DNA of 64,000 bases from Tethya wilhelma. Its lineage: Eukaryota > Porifera > Demospongiae > Tethyida > Tethyidae. The DNA lies in assembly GCA_964030475.1 (NCBI GenBank), contig CAXIPT010000004.1:2431327-2495326 (forward strand). The letters run 5' to 3'. The position numbers and the translations under genes are program-made. The notes below the pieces were generated by a model. The model had not been told where the DNA came from. It made no database searches and saw nothing but the letters and a program-made list of their open reading frames with translations. Each line of letters starts with the position of its first letter. The first letter of the stretch is position 1. This document shows positions 10,222-19,681 of this stretch, piece by piece.

Positions 10222-10460
10222 ATCAGTAGGTGTGGCCTCGAAGCTAAGCGCTAAAAAGAAGCACAAAAGCCTCAAATCTCAGCAACTACAGTGTTTTGGA
10301 CAGCAAAAAATGTAATTCTACAAGATCATTCAGATTTATGAACGTAAGTACCATCAATTTTGTCGCTAAAGCTGCTTTTTGTGAGATTTCCATTGAACAG
10401 ACAGACAGACAAAACGACTACCGTAACTCTCTGCACGTGCTACGCACACACTAAGGCTTA
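10222..10460 (+). repeat. ~240 bp interspersed repeat, copy A
   Basis: The sequence starts near GATCAGTAGGTGTGGCCTCG and ends near GCACGTGCTACGCACACACT. It recurs in reverse orientation at 12282-12520. Shared internal blocks include AGCACAAAAGCCTCAAATCTCAGC, TTTTGGACAGCAAAAAATG and a GACAGACAGACAAAACGACTA block. A related terminal motif (ACACGTGCTACGCACGTGCCGAGGCTTA) recurs near 56960. Probably a non-autonomous element of unknown class; no clean target duplication is visible. Confidence 0.6.
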
Positions 10461-10485
10461 ACAACAGTAGCAGCTCTTACACAGC

Positions 10486-10690
10486 CAGGAGAATTTAATT
10501 GACAGTAGATTACCAGATGGTCAGAACTTCATACCTTTAGATGTAAAGATTGAAGTGATTAAAATCAAATTAGCTGAGAACCGAATAAGACTAAAGTAAC
10601 AAGAGTCCACTGAAAATGAAGGAAACTGATGTACACATACATAACTAACAATGCACTGGAACTTTGTATCGTTGAAGTAAAGCCTGCACA
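10486..10690 (+). pseudogene. Relic of the 3' MATH end of a basic-type TRAF-like gene
   Basis: Matches the MATH tail of the genes at 3332 and 18641 (AGATTACCAGATGGTCAGAAC, TTTAGATGTAAAGATTGAAG, GCTGAGAACCGAATAAGACT, TTTGTATCGTTGAAGTAAAGCC) but is broken by several indels. It pairs with the 5' relic at 9466; the central part of the gene has been replaced by repeats. Confidence 0.65.
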
Positions 10691-10915
10691 TGTGCATGTA
10701 GCTAATGGTCTTAGGAATGTACTTTTCAATGCTAACTTTTCCCATCACTATACGTAGCCAATAATAAACATCAATAGTACGTAATAGAAGTGTAGTTTGC
10801 ATTTTTAGAACAGTAAACATAAGCAGTTTGATTTGATAATAATACTATAATTGAAAATGAGTGTCCAGATACAGCATTATCCACTTATCAGTACATGATT
10901 GTGTAATCTACAGAT

Positions 10916-10971
10916 GCATGAATACAACGACACTGACAGTCAGTTACAACACTCTTTGAAAACAGAATAGG
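10916..10971 (+). promoter_or_regulatory. Shared upstream block of acidic-type TRAF genes (copy 1)
   Basis: GCATGAATAC, then GTTACAACAC, then TTTGAAAACAGAATAGGACA, ending about 27 bases before ATG 10998. The same ordered words occur before the genes at 13603, 16631 and 22446. Conservation in non-coding DNA suggests a core promoter or transcription start, although it could also be recent duplication. Confidence 0.5.
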
Positions 10972-10997
10972 ACACTGTAACTAGGCTTCACTTGAGC

Positions 10998-12197
10998 ATG
11001 GCATCAATAGAGGTAGATCCAGTGATACAGCAAGAAGAGACAGCTGAAACTAGCCAACAACTAGTAAAAGAGTCAGAGGGTGAGAGTGTGGGTGAGGACC
11101 CTACTTTGAAAGGTGGCTTTGAGTGTGAGTTTGTAAAGAAGCCACCAGATGTACTTCAAACTGATTGTCCAGTTTGTCTACAAATCCTTCGTGAGCCTCA
11201 CCAAGTCACCTGCTGTGGGAAGAGCTACTGTAAAGTCTGTATAGAGAAGATCAAAGAAAACAATAATGCTTGCCCAACTTGCAAAGAAGAACGGATACAA
11301 GATTTTCCCAACAAAGGTCTTCAACAGCCTCTGTACAAATTCAAAGTTCGATGTACTCACCAAAAAGAAGGTTGTGAGTGGACTGGAGAGCTTGGAGAAC
11401 TAGACAACCATCTCAACTTGGACCCTCAACCTGACCAAGAACTCCAGGGATGTGACTACGCTGAAATTAGCTGTCACTATAAGTATGCCGGATGCAGTAC
11501 TAAACTCACACGCCTTAAAATGGAAAGTCACTTAAAGGGCAAAATCCAACATCACCTTTCTTTGCTTGAGAAGCGGTACAAACTAAAGTCTGATGAGCAT
11601 GATAGAGCCATGATACAAATTTTAACACTTCAAGAGGAGTTAGCTACTAAAGATGACTATTGGCTGAAACGAATTCAAAACCACTTTCAAATTCCACCAG
11701 TTACACTGACCATGAAGTACTTTGGTTATCACAAGGAATATGGCAAAGAATGGTTTTCCTCTCCATTTTACACTGATTTCCGAGGTTACAAGCTATGCCT
11801 ACGAGTCATTGTAGGCTATGCCCATTTGTGTGTCGAGATGTGTCTAATGAAAGGAGAATTTGACATAGTGCAAAAGTGGCCCTTTGAACAAGAGGTTGAA
11901 GTGGAAGTTGTGAGTCAAGATGATGCTGTGGCAAACAAAAAAGTTGTAATTTACCACAAAATTTCATGTGTTCGTGGGACCTACTGGAGAAACCCTAAAA
12001 TACCTGAATGTGTTGAAAAGGTGACACAGGGAGAAAAGTCTGAACATTTCATTGGTACACAGGCTTCAAAACAACTGATAAAGATCTCTGAGGTTGACAA
12101 ATTTGTAACCAATGATTGTATAGAGTTTCATATCACCTATGCCGGACCATACAGAGAACATGTAGCAAGTCGACAAGAGCCATATAAAATGACATAA
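10998..12197 (+). CDS. TRAF-like RING/zf-TRAF/coil/MATH protein, acidic N-terminus
   Basis: Intact single-exon gene of 399 codons. Start ATG 10998 (MASIEVDPVIQQEE) agrees with the MAS(I/T)E starts of three paralogs. RING at residues 57-95 (CPVC, CCGKSYC, CPTC), TRAF-type fingers at about 119-180, helical linker at about 185-225, and MATH at about 235-385 (SSPFYTDFRGYKLCL, LMKGEFDIVQKWPFEQ), with a C-terminal extension after AGPYREH. The MATH core SPPFYT..GYK and KGEFD..L.WPF is the typical TRAF-C signature. Likely a cytosolic ubiquitin ligase/adaptor. It is flanked on both sides by inverted copies of a 240 bp repeat. Confidence 0.93.
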   Translation: MASIEVDPVIQQEETAETSQQLVKESEGESVGEDPTLKGGFECEFVKKPPDVLQTDCPVCLQILREPHQVTCCGKSYCKVCIEKIKENNNACPTCKEERIQDFPNKGLQQPLYKFKVRCTHQKEGCEWTGELGELDNHLNLDPQPDQELQGCDYAEISCHYKYAGCSTKLTRLKMESHLKGKIQHHLSLLEKRYKLKSDEHDRAMIQILTLQEELATKDDYWLKRIQNHFQIPPVTLTMKYFGYHKEYGKEWFSSPFYTDFRGYKLCLRVIVGYAHLCVEMCLMKGEFDIVQKWPFEQEVEVEVVSQDDAVANKKVVIYHKISCVRGTYWRNPKIPECVEKVTQGEKSEHFIGTQASKQLIKISEVDKFVTNDCIEFHITYAGPYREHVASRQEPYKMT

Positions 12198-12281
12198 ACA
12201 GTGTGACACACAGAAATGAACTCCTCATTCAAACAATCATTCCCATTTTGTTTGCTCACATTTTACGATCTGACTCATTAA

Positions 12282-12520
12282 GCCTCGGCGCATGCGTAGC
12301 ACGTGCAGGGGGTTATGGTAGTCGTTTTGTCTGTCTGTCTGTTCAATCGAAATCTCAAGAAAGACAGCTCTAGCTACAAAAGCGATGGTACTTACGTTCA
12401 TAAATGTGAATGATCTTGTAGAAATACATTTTTTGCTGTCCAAAACGCTGTTGTTGCTGAGATTTGAGGCTTTTGTGCTTCTTTTAGCGCTTAGCTTCGA
12501 GGCCACGCTTACTGATCATG
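12282..12520 (-). repeat. ~240 bp interspersed repeat, copy B (inverted)
   Basis: Reverse-complement counterpart of copy A at 10222-10460, with the same internal blocks and ends (GCATGCGTAGCACGTGCAG at the left, CGAGGCCACGCTTACTGATC at the right). The two copies bracket the TRAF-like gene at 10998. Confidence 0.65.
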
Positions 12521-12914
12521 GCTAGAAATTAATTAGCTTTCAGGAATTTATAATATTCAATATTCAGTTTGCTACTATATCTACATGATCTACACCATTT
12601 TCCATGTAGTATGACATGAATTTATGAATAAATTACGTTAATTAGCTAGAAAATTGAAAATTTACCCAATTTTGAACCTCCCGCCGTTAGGCCAGTATTG
12701 GAGTTCAGAGTTCAGACTTACCGTATTTCGATGCTCCTACTCTTGCTCTACAAGAATCTTCAGCGCAAAATTGCATAGAGAGTGTAATTTTGAAATTATG
12801 GATAAATAGATGAAGGTGGTGCAAAGGTCAAAGTATTACTACTACTCTGAACGGTTGCAAGATTGACATGATTTATTCAACCACCTGGCGTTAGGCTAAA
12901 TTTCACAGCGCTAA

Positions 12915-13463
12915 GAAACTATTGACATCCAAAAAGAGGCCCTTTCACAAGCAACAACTGACGAAAAACGTCTACAGGCATCATTAAAGCATTTCCCAAT
13001 TCCACCCACTACAGTTGTGATAAAATATCACCAGGAAAACAAGAAGGAGTGGTTTTCTCCTCCTTTTTACACAGATTTCCGTGGTTACAAACTGTGCCTA
13101 CGAGTTGATGTGGGATCACATGAAGATTATTCAAAACATTTGTCTCTGCAACTGTGTTTAATGAAAGGAGAATTCGATGATGAGCTGAATTGGCCTTTTG
13201 AACAAAAAGTCAGAGTGGAAGTTGCAAGTCAAGATGCCAGGGTGGGAAACAGGAAGGCCTTGATTCAGACCCCAAAATCATACTCTTATATGCCTACTGT
13301 ATCTGAATGTTGCCAACGAGTGACAACAGAAGAAAAAATGTCCAAAAGCTACATCAACACATCAGCATCCCTTCAACTGATAAAACTTTATGAGATTAAC
13401 AAATTTGTACATAAAGATCATAATACTATGGAGATTTGTATAACCTCTGCTGAACCACACTAG
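12915..13463 (+). pseudogene. TRAF-like fragment: coiled coil plus MATH, no RING
   Basis: The open frame from 12915 encodes the end of a coiled coil (IQKEALSQATTDEKRLQASL), clearly homologous to the gene at 24073, then a near-complete MATH domain (SPPFYTDFRGYKLCL, LMKGEFDDELNWPFEQ) to the stop at 13461-13463. A 9-base in-frame deletion removes HFG of the first strand. No RING, fingers or ATG precede it; the upstream DNA is unrelated. Because family members are single-exon, it is most likely a 5'-truncated pseudogene. An expressed MATH-only decoy cannot be excluded, since the frame is still open. Confidence 0.7.
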
Positions 13464-13513
13464 TACATTAACTCTCAATCTTACTATGCATGTTATTAAT
13501 GAAATAATCATTA

Positions 13514-13568
13514 GCATGAATATCATAAAATTTATAGTCGTTACACCCACATTTTGAAAACAGAATAG
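13514..13568 (+). promoter_or_regulatory. Shared upstream block of acidic-type TRAF genes (copy 2)
   Basis: GCATGAATATCA at 13514, GTTACACCCA at 13540 and TTTTGAAAACAGAATAGG ending near 13569, about 34 bases before ATG 13603. Same order and similar spacing as at 10916, 16548 and 22354. Confidence 0.55.
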
Positions 13569-13602
13569 GTCACTCACAGCTACAAGTTTGTTAAACAATA
13601 GC

Positions 13603-14817
13603 ATGGCATCTACAGAGGCAGATCCAGTGACACAGCAAGACGAGACAGTTGATGAAACTAGTCAAGAAGTAGAAACAAAAGAGGCAGAGAGTGAGAGTGT
13701 AGGTGAGGACCTTCCACTGAAAGGTGGCTTTGAGTGTGAGTTCGTAGAGACACCTCCAGATGTGCTTCAAACTGAGTGTCCAGTTTGTCTACAAATCCTT
13801 CGTGAGCCTCACCAAGTCACCTGCTGTGGGAAGAGCTACTGTAAAGTCTGTATAGAGCAACTTAAAGTGGACAACAAGGCTTGTCCAACATGTAAAGAAG
13901 AAAAGATACAAGATTTTCCCAACAAAGGTCTTCGACAGCCTCTGTACAAGCAGAAAGTTCGATGTACTCATCAAAAAGAAGGTTGTGAGTGGACTGGAGA
14001 GCTAGGAGAACTAGACAACCATCTCAACTTGGAGCCAATAGTTGATCAAGAACTTGAAGGGTGTGATTATGCTGAGATTAACTGTCGCTACAGCTATGTT
14101 GGATGCCCTACAAAGTTGTCACGGCTTCAAATGAAGGCACACATGAAAGATGAAATGGTTCTACATCTACAATTGCTTGAGAAGCAATTCGAGAATAAGT
14201 CCAATGAATTGAAAGAAGCCAAGGTAGAAATTTTGACACTAAACACAAAGCTCACTGGCAAAAATGACGAATGGTTGAAGAAGATTCAGAAGTACTTTCC
14301 AATTCCACCAGTTACACTGACCATGAAACATTTCGGATACCACAAGGAAAATTATAATGGGTGTTTTTCTCCCCCCTTTTACACCAATTTCCGTGGTTAC
14401 AAGATGTGCATAGGAGTGTTTAGTTTTGATAGAGAATTTTTTGTATCTAAACCAGCAGTTTATTTGCCTGTTGAGTTGCGACTAATGAAGGGAGAATTCG
14501 ACCACGAGCTGAAGTGGCCTTATGAACAAAAGGTAGAACTAGAAGTTTTAAGTCAAGACACCTCTGTGCCAAATGTATCTGTAGTGATTTATAATAAAAC
14601 ACACAGGGAGGAGATAAACTACAACCGCAAAAGTTGGGAACCACCCAAAATTACAAAAGTCAACAAATTTGCTGAACGAGTGACAGAAGGATATATTTCT
14701 GAAGCTGGTATCAGTACTCCAAAGTCTAGACAGCTGATAAAACTCTCTGAGGTTGACAAATTCGTATCCAATGATTGTATGGAGTTTCGTATCACCAAAG
14801 CAGGGATGACAGACTAA
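13603..14817 (+). CDS. TRAF-like RING/zf-TRAF/coil/MATH protein, acidic N-terminus
   Basis: Intact single-exon gene of 404 codons. ATG 13603 (MASTEADPVTQQDE) is preferred over an upstream TTG because it matches the paralog starts. RING at residues 59-97 (CPVC, CCGKSYC, CPTC), TRAF-type fingers, a coiled coil at about 185-225 (KSNELKEAKVEILTLNTKLT), and MATH at about 235-400 with a longer loop after FRGYKMCI (residues after the GVFSF segment), then LMKGEFDHELKWPYEQ. The sequence ends in MEFRITKAGMTD. Probably a cytosolic TRAF-type E3/adaptor. The variable MATH loop is the same place where two paralogs carry frameshifts. Confidence 0.93.
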   Translation: MASTEADPVTQQDETVDETSQEVETKEAESESVGEDLPLKGGFECEFVETPPDVLQTECPVCLQILREPHQVTCCGKSYCKVCIEQLKVDNKACPTCKEEKIQDFPNKGLRQPLYKQKVRCTHQKEGCEWTGELGELDNHLNLEPIVDQELEGCDYAEINCRYSYVGCPTKLSRLQMKAHMKDEMVLHLQLLEKQFENKSNELKEAKVEILTLNTKLTGKNDEWLKKIQKYFPIPPVTLTMKHFGYHKENYNGCFSPPFYTNFRGYKMCIGVFSFDREFFVSKPAVYLPVELRLMKGEFDHELKWPYEQKVELEVLSQDTSVPNVSVVIYNKTHREEINYNRKSWEPPKITKVNKFAERVTEGYISEAGISTPKSRQLIKLSEVDKFVSNDCMEFRITKAGMTD

Positions 14818-15293
14818 CACTAAATAAAAGATAGCTACATATTATACATTATAGATCCTTATAAGTGCTTTGTAGTACAAATGAATTTACATAAGTATAC
14901 ACTCACACAATGCTTATAGGGTACACATATTATGTCGATTTACAATGTACGAGAAAACCTAAATGTCATTATGCACATGACCTAATAGTATAATATTTGT
15001 GACTGGTTCAGGTAAAAACTGAATCTTATGCCCCTCCCATCAAAAATGAAATTTTTGTGGTTTTGTTTAGTTTGGTTCAGCAGCAGTCATTAGACAAAAT
15101 TTTACACCAAGCTGAAGTAGCTGTACCAAAATATACACGTAGAGTTCAATTTTTCACAATTACGTCATATATGAACTTTGAACTTTATCTCTAAATATCT
15201 GAAATATGGTAAGTGGGCATAAGGTTCAGTTTTTACTTGAACCATTCACTTATATAAAGACCATAAGAGCTGTCCCAGTATATTTGCTAAGAA
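14818..15293. other. Intergenic spacer
   Basis: AT-rich. It holds an imperfect internal inverted similarity: the words AGTAAAAACTGAA-like at about 15012 (GGTTCAGGTAAAAACTGAATCTTATGCCC) and at about 15216 in reverse (GGGCATAAGGTTCAGTTTTTACTTGAACC). This marks a possible 230 bp palindromic MITE at about 15005-15243. No coding sequence. Confidence 0.45.
15005..15243. mobile_element. Possible 240 bp MITE with ~30 bp inverted ends
   Basis: The left end GGTTCAGGTAAAAACTGAAT followed by CTTATGCCC is matched by the reverse complement of GGGCATAAGGTTCAGTTTTTACTTGAACC at the right, with about three differences over 29 bases. There is no transposase. No convincing target duplication was found by eye, so the class is unknown. 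Confidence 0.55.
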
Positions 15294-16302
15294 ATGGCAA
15301 AAGCTAACAAGCATCCAGCTCTTAAAAAAAAAGGGGGAGGGTGGTTTTGAGTGTGAGTTTGTTGAAAAGCCTCCCTCCATTGTTCAAACTGAGTGTCCCT
15401 TGTGTTTGCAAATCCTTCATGAGCCTTATCAAGTCACTTGCTGTGGAAAGAGTTTCTGTAAAGTCTGCATTGAGAAGATCAAAGTGAAAAAGGAACCTTG
15501 TCCAACTTGTAAAGTTGGAAATCTTCAATACTTTCCCAATAAAGGTCTTCAACAGTCTCTCTACCAGTTGAAAGTTCGATGCTCTAACCAAAAAGAAGGT
15601 TGCGAGTGGACAGGAGAGTTAGGGACACTTAACAACCATCTCAACTTGGATCCTCAACCTGCTAAACAGCTGCAAGGTTGCCAATATGCAACAATAGAAT
15701 GTCGATACAATTTTGCAGGGTGCACAAAAGTACTACCACGTAAACGAATGGATGCTCATCTTAAGGAAAGCTCAGGAAGTCACACCACACTACTTGAACG
15801 CAGATATAGCATGCTTAGCAGTAGCTTCAACAAAGTCAAGGCAAATATCAATCAGCACTTTCCTACGCCCCCAGTTACATTCCCTTTCACCATGCCCAAG
15901 TACTACGGTAATGGTCAGTATCCGTACAACTGGGATTCTCCTCCATTCTACTCAGATCTACTTGGTTATAGAATGAGCCTTCAAGTCAGCTTGGGGCCAC
16001 AACAACCACTATCAATAAAGGTGTATGTGACAAGGGGAAAATTTGACAAGAGATTACCAGTTAGACGGCCAAAACTTCATGCTCCTAGATGTGAAGATTG
16101 AAGTGATTAACCAAATTAGCTGGGAAACAAATAAGACTACAGTGATATATAAGAGTTGAAAATGGAGGAAAGTCGGTATTTTACCGTTCATACTCTACAG
16201 AAGAATCTCTACACCTAATACAGCCACTTGACATGTACAAGTATGTGACAAATGATGCAGTACAATTTTGTACTGTTGAAGTATAAAGCCAGTAAAAAAT
16301 AA
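15294..16302 (+). pseudogene. TRAF-like pseudogene, basic N-terminus subgroup
   Basis: ATG 15294 opens MAKANKHPALKKK, but a homopolymer A9G5 tract at about 15325-15338 shifts the frame before GGFECEF. The RING (CPLC, CCGKSFC, CPTC) and fingers are then intact to about 16060. Next come a 4-base insertion after GATTACCAG (about 16062), another 4-base insertion at about 16146, and a stop near the end (GAAGTATAA). Ancestral end at about 16302. With at least three indels it is a pseudogene. It is closest to the gene at 18641. Confidence 0.85.
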
Positions 16303-16547
16303 TAAAGGAGAGACAACAATTTTCCCCAACAAATTTTAGCCAGTAATAAACACCAACAGTAGGAGATAACAGTTTCTAAAAATCTAAACATAAATAGTTT
16401 ATTTTAAAAATAACAGTAATACATGTGTAATTTGTACTTTTCCTAGAACATCAGTGATGATAAATGTATTATGTGTATAGTGTGAATAAATATTGTTGCA
16501 TGAATCCAATCACTGCATGACTGTGGGTGCATCATGATTATAAATAT

Positions 16548-16600
16548 GCATGAACACATTATGCAACAACTCAGTCTAGTTACACCCACTTTTTGAGAAT
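16548..16600 (+). promoter_or_regulatory. Shared upstream block of acidic-type TRAF genes (copy 3)
   Basis: GCATGAACAC at 16548, GTTACACCCA at 16579, then CTTTTTGAGAATAGATCTCT, about 30 bases before ATG 16631. More diverged than the copies at 13514 and 22354, as is its gene. Confidence 0.45.
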
Positions 16601-16630
16601 AGATCTCTGGAGAGCTAAAGACTTAATAAC

Positions 16631-17776
16631 ATGGCATCAATAGAAACAGAACCAGTACAGGAGGAAGTTGAATCCAGTCAAAAGCGGGGAGTTGAAAGGG
16701 AAGAAGCAGTTAAAACCAGTCAAGAATCAGAGGGAAAAGAGCAAGACAGTGAAGGTGTAAGTGAGGACTCTCTTCTAAAAGGTGGCTTTGAGTGTGAGTT
16801 TGTAGAGAAACCTCCCTCTGTTCTGCAAAGTGAGTGTCCAGTTTGTCTTCAAATCCTTCGTGAGCCTCACCAAGTCACCTGCTGTGGGAAGAGTTACTGT
16901 AAAGTCTGTATAGAGCAACTTAAAGATAATAACCAGGCTTGTCCAAATTGTAAACAAGAGTTTAAGAATTTCCTTAACAAAGGCCTTCAACAGCCTCTCT
17001 ACCAGTTCAAAGTTCGATGTACTCATCAAAAAGAAGGTTGTGAGTGGACTGGAGAGCTAGGAGAACTAGACAACCATCTCAACTTGGACCCTCAAACTGA
17101 TAACTATCATGAAGGCTGCCTATATTCTGTAATAGAGTGTCGCTACAAATCTTCAGGGTGCGGGATGAAGCTACCACGTAAAGAAGCAGTATCACACCTT
17201 AAAGAAAACTATCAGCATCACCTAGATCTTCTAGAAAACAAATGCAGTAATATGAGCAAATATATCGAAAAAATGGAAAAAACCATTTGGCTTTGCTGTC
17301 ACACTCCTCCTGTTAAGTTCTTCATGAGCAACTACTATGAGTTACACATGGTCAACAAGAAACAGTCCACTTCTATCAATAGTGAGCCATCGTGGATGTC
17401 TTCTCCATTTTATTCACATCAGTTTGGCTACAAACTACGATTAAGAGTGAATTTAAGCAAAAATTCACCCTTATAATTAGCAGTGGAAATAATGCAAGGA
17501 GAATTTGACAGTGAATTAAAGTGGGGTGAAGACTTTACACCACTAGAAGTAACGGTTGTTGTTATAAACCACACAGTTGGTGGATCAAACGTGAGCGTCT
17601 GTATCAAGACAAGTGAACGGATAAATCGACATACCAGTAACTACAACAGCAGGTACTGCTTTGATACAATGTGATCTCGATCACTTATTCAACCACAACA
17701 TATGACCATGTTTGTAAAAAATGACATCATTGTTTTCCTGATTTCCAGTGTACATCAAGGAGCAAAACAAAGTTAA
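16631..17776 (+). pseudogene. TRAF-like gene with two in-frame nonsense codons
   Basis: The frame stays in register from ATG 16631 (MASIETEPVQEE) to the TAA at 17774-17776, but is cut by a TAA at 17474-17476 and a TGA at 17672-17674. Compared with the sister gene at 22446, these replace a Ser codon (SLSVAVEM region) and a Gln codon (VQSRYLIEP region). RING at residues 69-107 (CPVC, CCGKSYC, CPNC), fingers and the start of MATH are intact. Translation as is gives a 281-residue protein without most of MATH. No indels have accumulated, so inactivation looks recent, or the short product is used. Confidence 0.8.
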
Positions 17777-17964
17777 TAATGCACAATACACTACAAACCT
17801 GAGAATACTGTACAACAGCATTAATATAAACACAAACCTCATCTTTTAGAACATTAATATGTATGCATGTGATTGTGAAATAATTTGTAATCGCATATTT
17901 AGATCATGAATATCATTATTATTGGGTATTTTGAAGGGGAAGAGAAAAAATTCAATGTTTCATC

Positions 17965-18200
17965 ACCATGGCAAGATTACAAACTGTGCCTATATGAGTG
18001 GATGTGAGTAAAATACTAGAAACTACAACCACAAAAAACACACCAATTTCAACAAAAGTCAACAAAATTTGATAAAATGGTATCACTATACCCAAGAGTC
18101 CTAAAGTCCAAAGAGCTAGCTGGTAAAACTCTCTAAGGTTGACAATTTTGTACCCAATAATCATATGGAACTCACATCACCAATAATGTAGGGATCATGC
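17965..18200 (+). pseudogene. Relic of a TRAF-like MATH domain
   Basis: Scattered matches to the gene at 13603 remain: GATTACAAACTGTGCCTA, AAACTACAACC, ACAAAAGTCAACAAA, CCAAAG..AGCT, GGTAAAACTCTCTAAGGTTGACAA and the CCAATAATCATATGGA stretch. Many indels and stops. A dead 3' fragment between the genes at 16631 and 18641. Confidence 0.55.
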
Positions 18201-18640
18201 ATGGACTAATCCATAATATTATACTAAGTGTTTTGTAGCAGTGTAATATGGCAAGTTTCATTGTTTTTGTGGATCACGATCTATCAGTGAAAGTTTTTAT
18301 CTGTCCAGTTCTCTCTGTAACGTAAATACAAAGGGTATCACACAGCTCATCTGTGAAAGTTAATTAAAACGCAAAACAATTTGACGAGAGACGTCCACCA
18401 AAGTTAAACTCCATGAAACTTTCCCATTATATATACAGTAAATATATTCATAGAAGTGAACTCACACAAATGCTCATCGTATAAGGCACAAATTAAGAAA
18501 GCCTATACAATCACTATTATGATCATGTGCTTGCACGCACATAACATTATTGTAGAGCTTTGAAAAGAATGATTTCATACAGAATGACATTGTGATCTCT
18601 CTGCCACTCTTTTAGCTGTCACCACTATATTCACTAAGAA
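18201..18640. other. Intergenic spacer
   Basis: AT-rich DNA without a recognisable gene or repeat. Confidence 0.35.
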
Positions 18641-19681
18641 ATGGCCAACTCTGCCAAGTTTCAATTGCAAGCCACTCAATTGCAGGCAGTAGCAGCTACT
18701 CTGACAAGAGCTGCAGCTCTTAAAAAGCCAGGAAAAGGTGGTTTTGACTGTGAGTTTGTTGAGAAGCCTCCCTCCATTGTTCAAACAGAATGTCCCTTGT
18801 GTCTGCAAATCCTTCGCAACCCTCACCAAGTCATATGCTGTGGAAAAAATTACTGCAAAGTCTGTATTGAGAAGATCAAGGTGAAACAAGAACCTTGTCC
18901 TACTTGTAAAACTGGATATCTTCAATACTTTCCCAACAAAGATCTTCAACAGTCTCTCTATCAGTTCAAAGTTCAATGTACTCATCAAAAAGAAGGTTGT
19001 GAGTGGACTGGAGAACTAAGTGAATTAGACAACCATCTCAACTTGGATCCTGTGTCTGATAACAAAGCTCAAGGCTGCCCATACACAGTGATAGAATGTC
19101 GCTACAATTTTGCAGGATGCACAAAAATACTACCTCGTAAAGAAATGGATGCTCATGTTAAGGAAAGCACAGATCAACACTTCACATTGCTTGAGCACAG
19201 ATACAATGTGCTTAGCAGTAGTTTTGAAAGAGTCAAGGCAAATATCAAGGAGCACTATCCCACACCTCCAATTACATTCACTATGCCCAACTACCATCAG
19301 TATCTGAGTAGAGCAAAAAATTGGGAATCGCCTCCATTTTACTCAGATATACTTGGTTATAAAATGAGTCTTCAAGTCAGCTTGGGACCACAAAAACCAC
19401 TATCATTAATACTGAACAGGAAAAATGGAGAGTTTGACACAAGATTACTAGTTGACCAAAACTTCATACCTCTAGATGTAAAGATTGAAGTTATTAACCA
19501 AATTAGCTGGGAACCAAATAAGACTACAGTGATAAAGGTCGAACCTACATTCGATTTCTCGATCAATTCATACTCTACAGAAGAATCTCTACGTCTAGTC
19601 CAGCCACATAACTTGCACAAGTACGTCACAGATAATGCCATGCAATTTCGTATTGTTGAAGTAAAACAAGTGAAAACCTAA
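18641..19681 (+). CDS. TRAF-like RING/zf-TRAF/MATH protein, basic N-terminus
   Basis: Intact single-exon gene of 346 codons from ATG 18641. The N-terminus is Ala/Gln/Lys-rich rather than acidic (MANSAKFQLQATQLQ). RING at residues 51-89 (CPLC, CCGKNYC, CPTC), TRAF-type fingers at about 113-175, a short linker SSSFERVKANIKEH, and MATH at about 200-340 (SPPFYSDILGYKMSL, NGEFDTRLL, INQISWEPNKT). It is the only undamaged member of the basic subgroup in the window; its sisters at 3332 and 15294 are frameshifted and the one at 9466/10486 is destroyed. Predicted cytosolic TRAF-type ligase/adaptor. Confidence 0.93.
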   Translation: MANSAKFQLQATQLQAVAATLTRAAALKKPGKGGFDCEFVEKPPSIVQTECPLCLQILRNPHQVICCGKNYCKVCIEKIKVKQEPCPTCKTGYLQYFPNKDLQQSLYQFKVQCTHQKEGCEWTGELSELDNHLNLDPVSDNKAQGCPYTVIECRYNFAGCTKILPRKEMDAHVKESTDQHFTLLEHRYNVLSSSFERVKANIKEHYPTPPITFTMPNYHQYLSRAKNWESPPFYSDILGYKMSLQVSLGPQKPLSLILNRKNGEFDTRLLVDQNFIPLDVKIEVINQISWEPNKTTVIKVEPTFDFSINSYSTEESLRLVQPHNLHKYVTDNAMQFRIVEVKQVKT

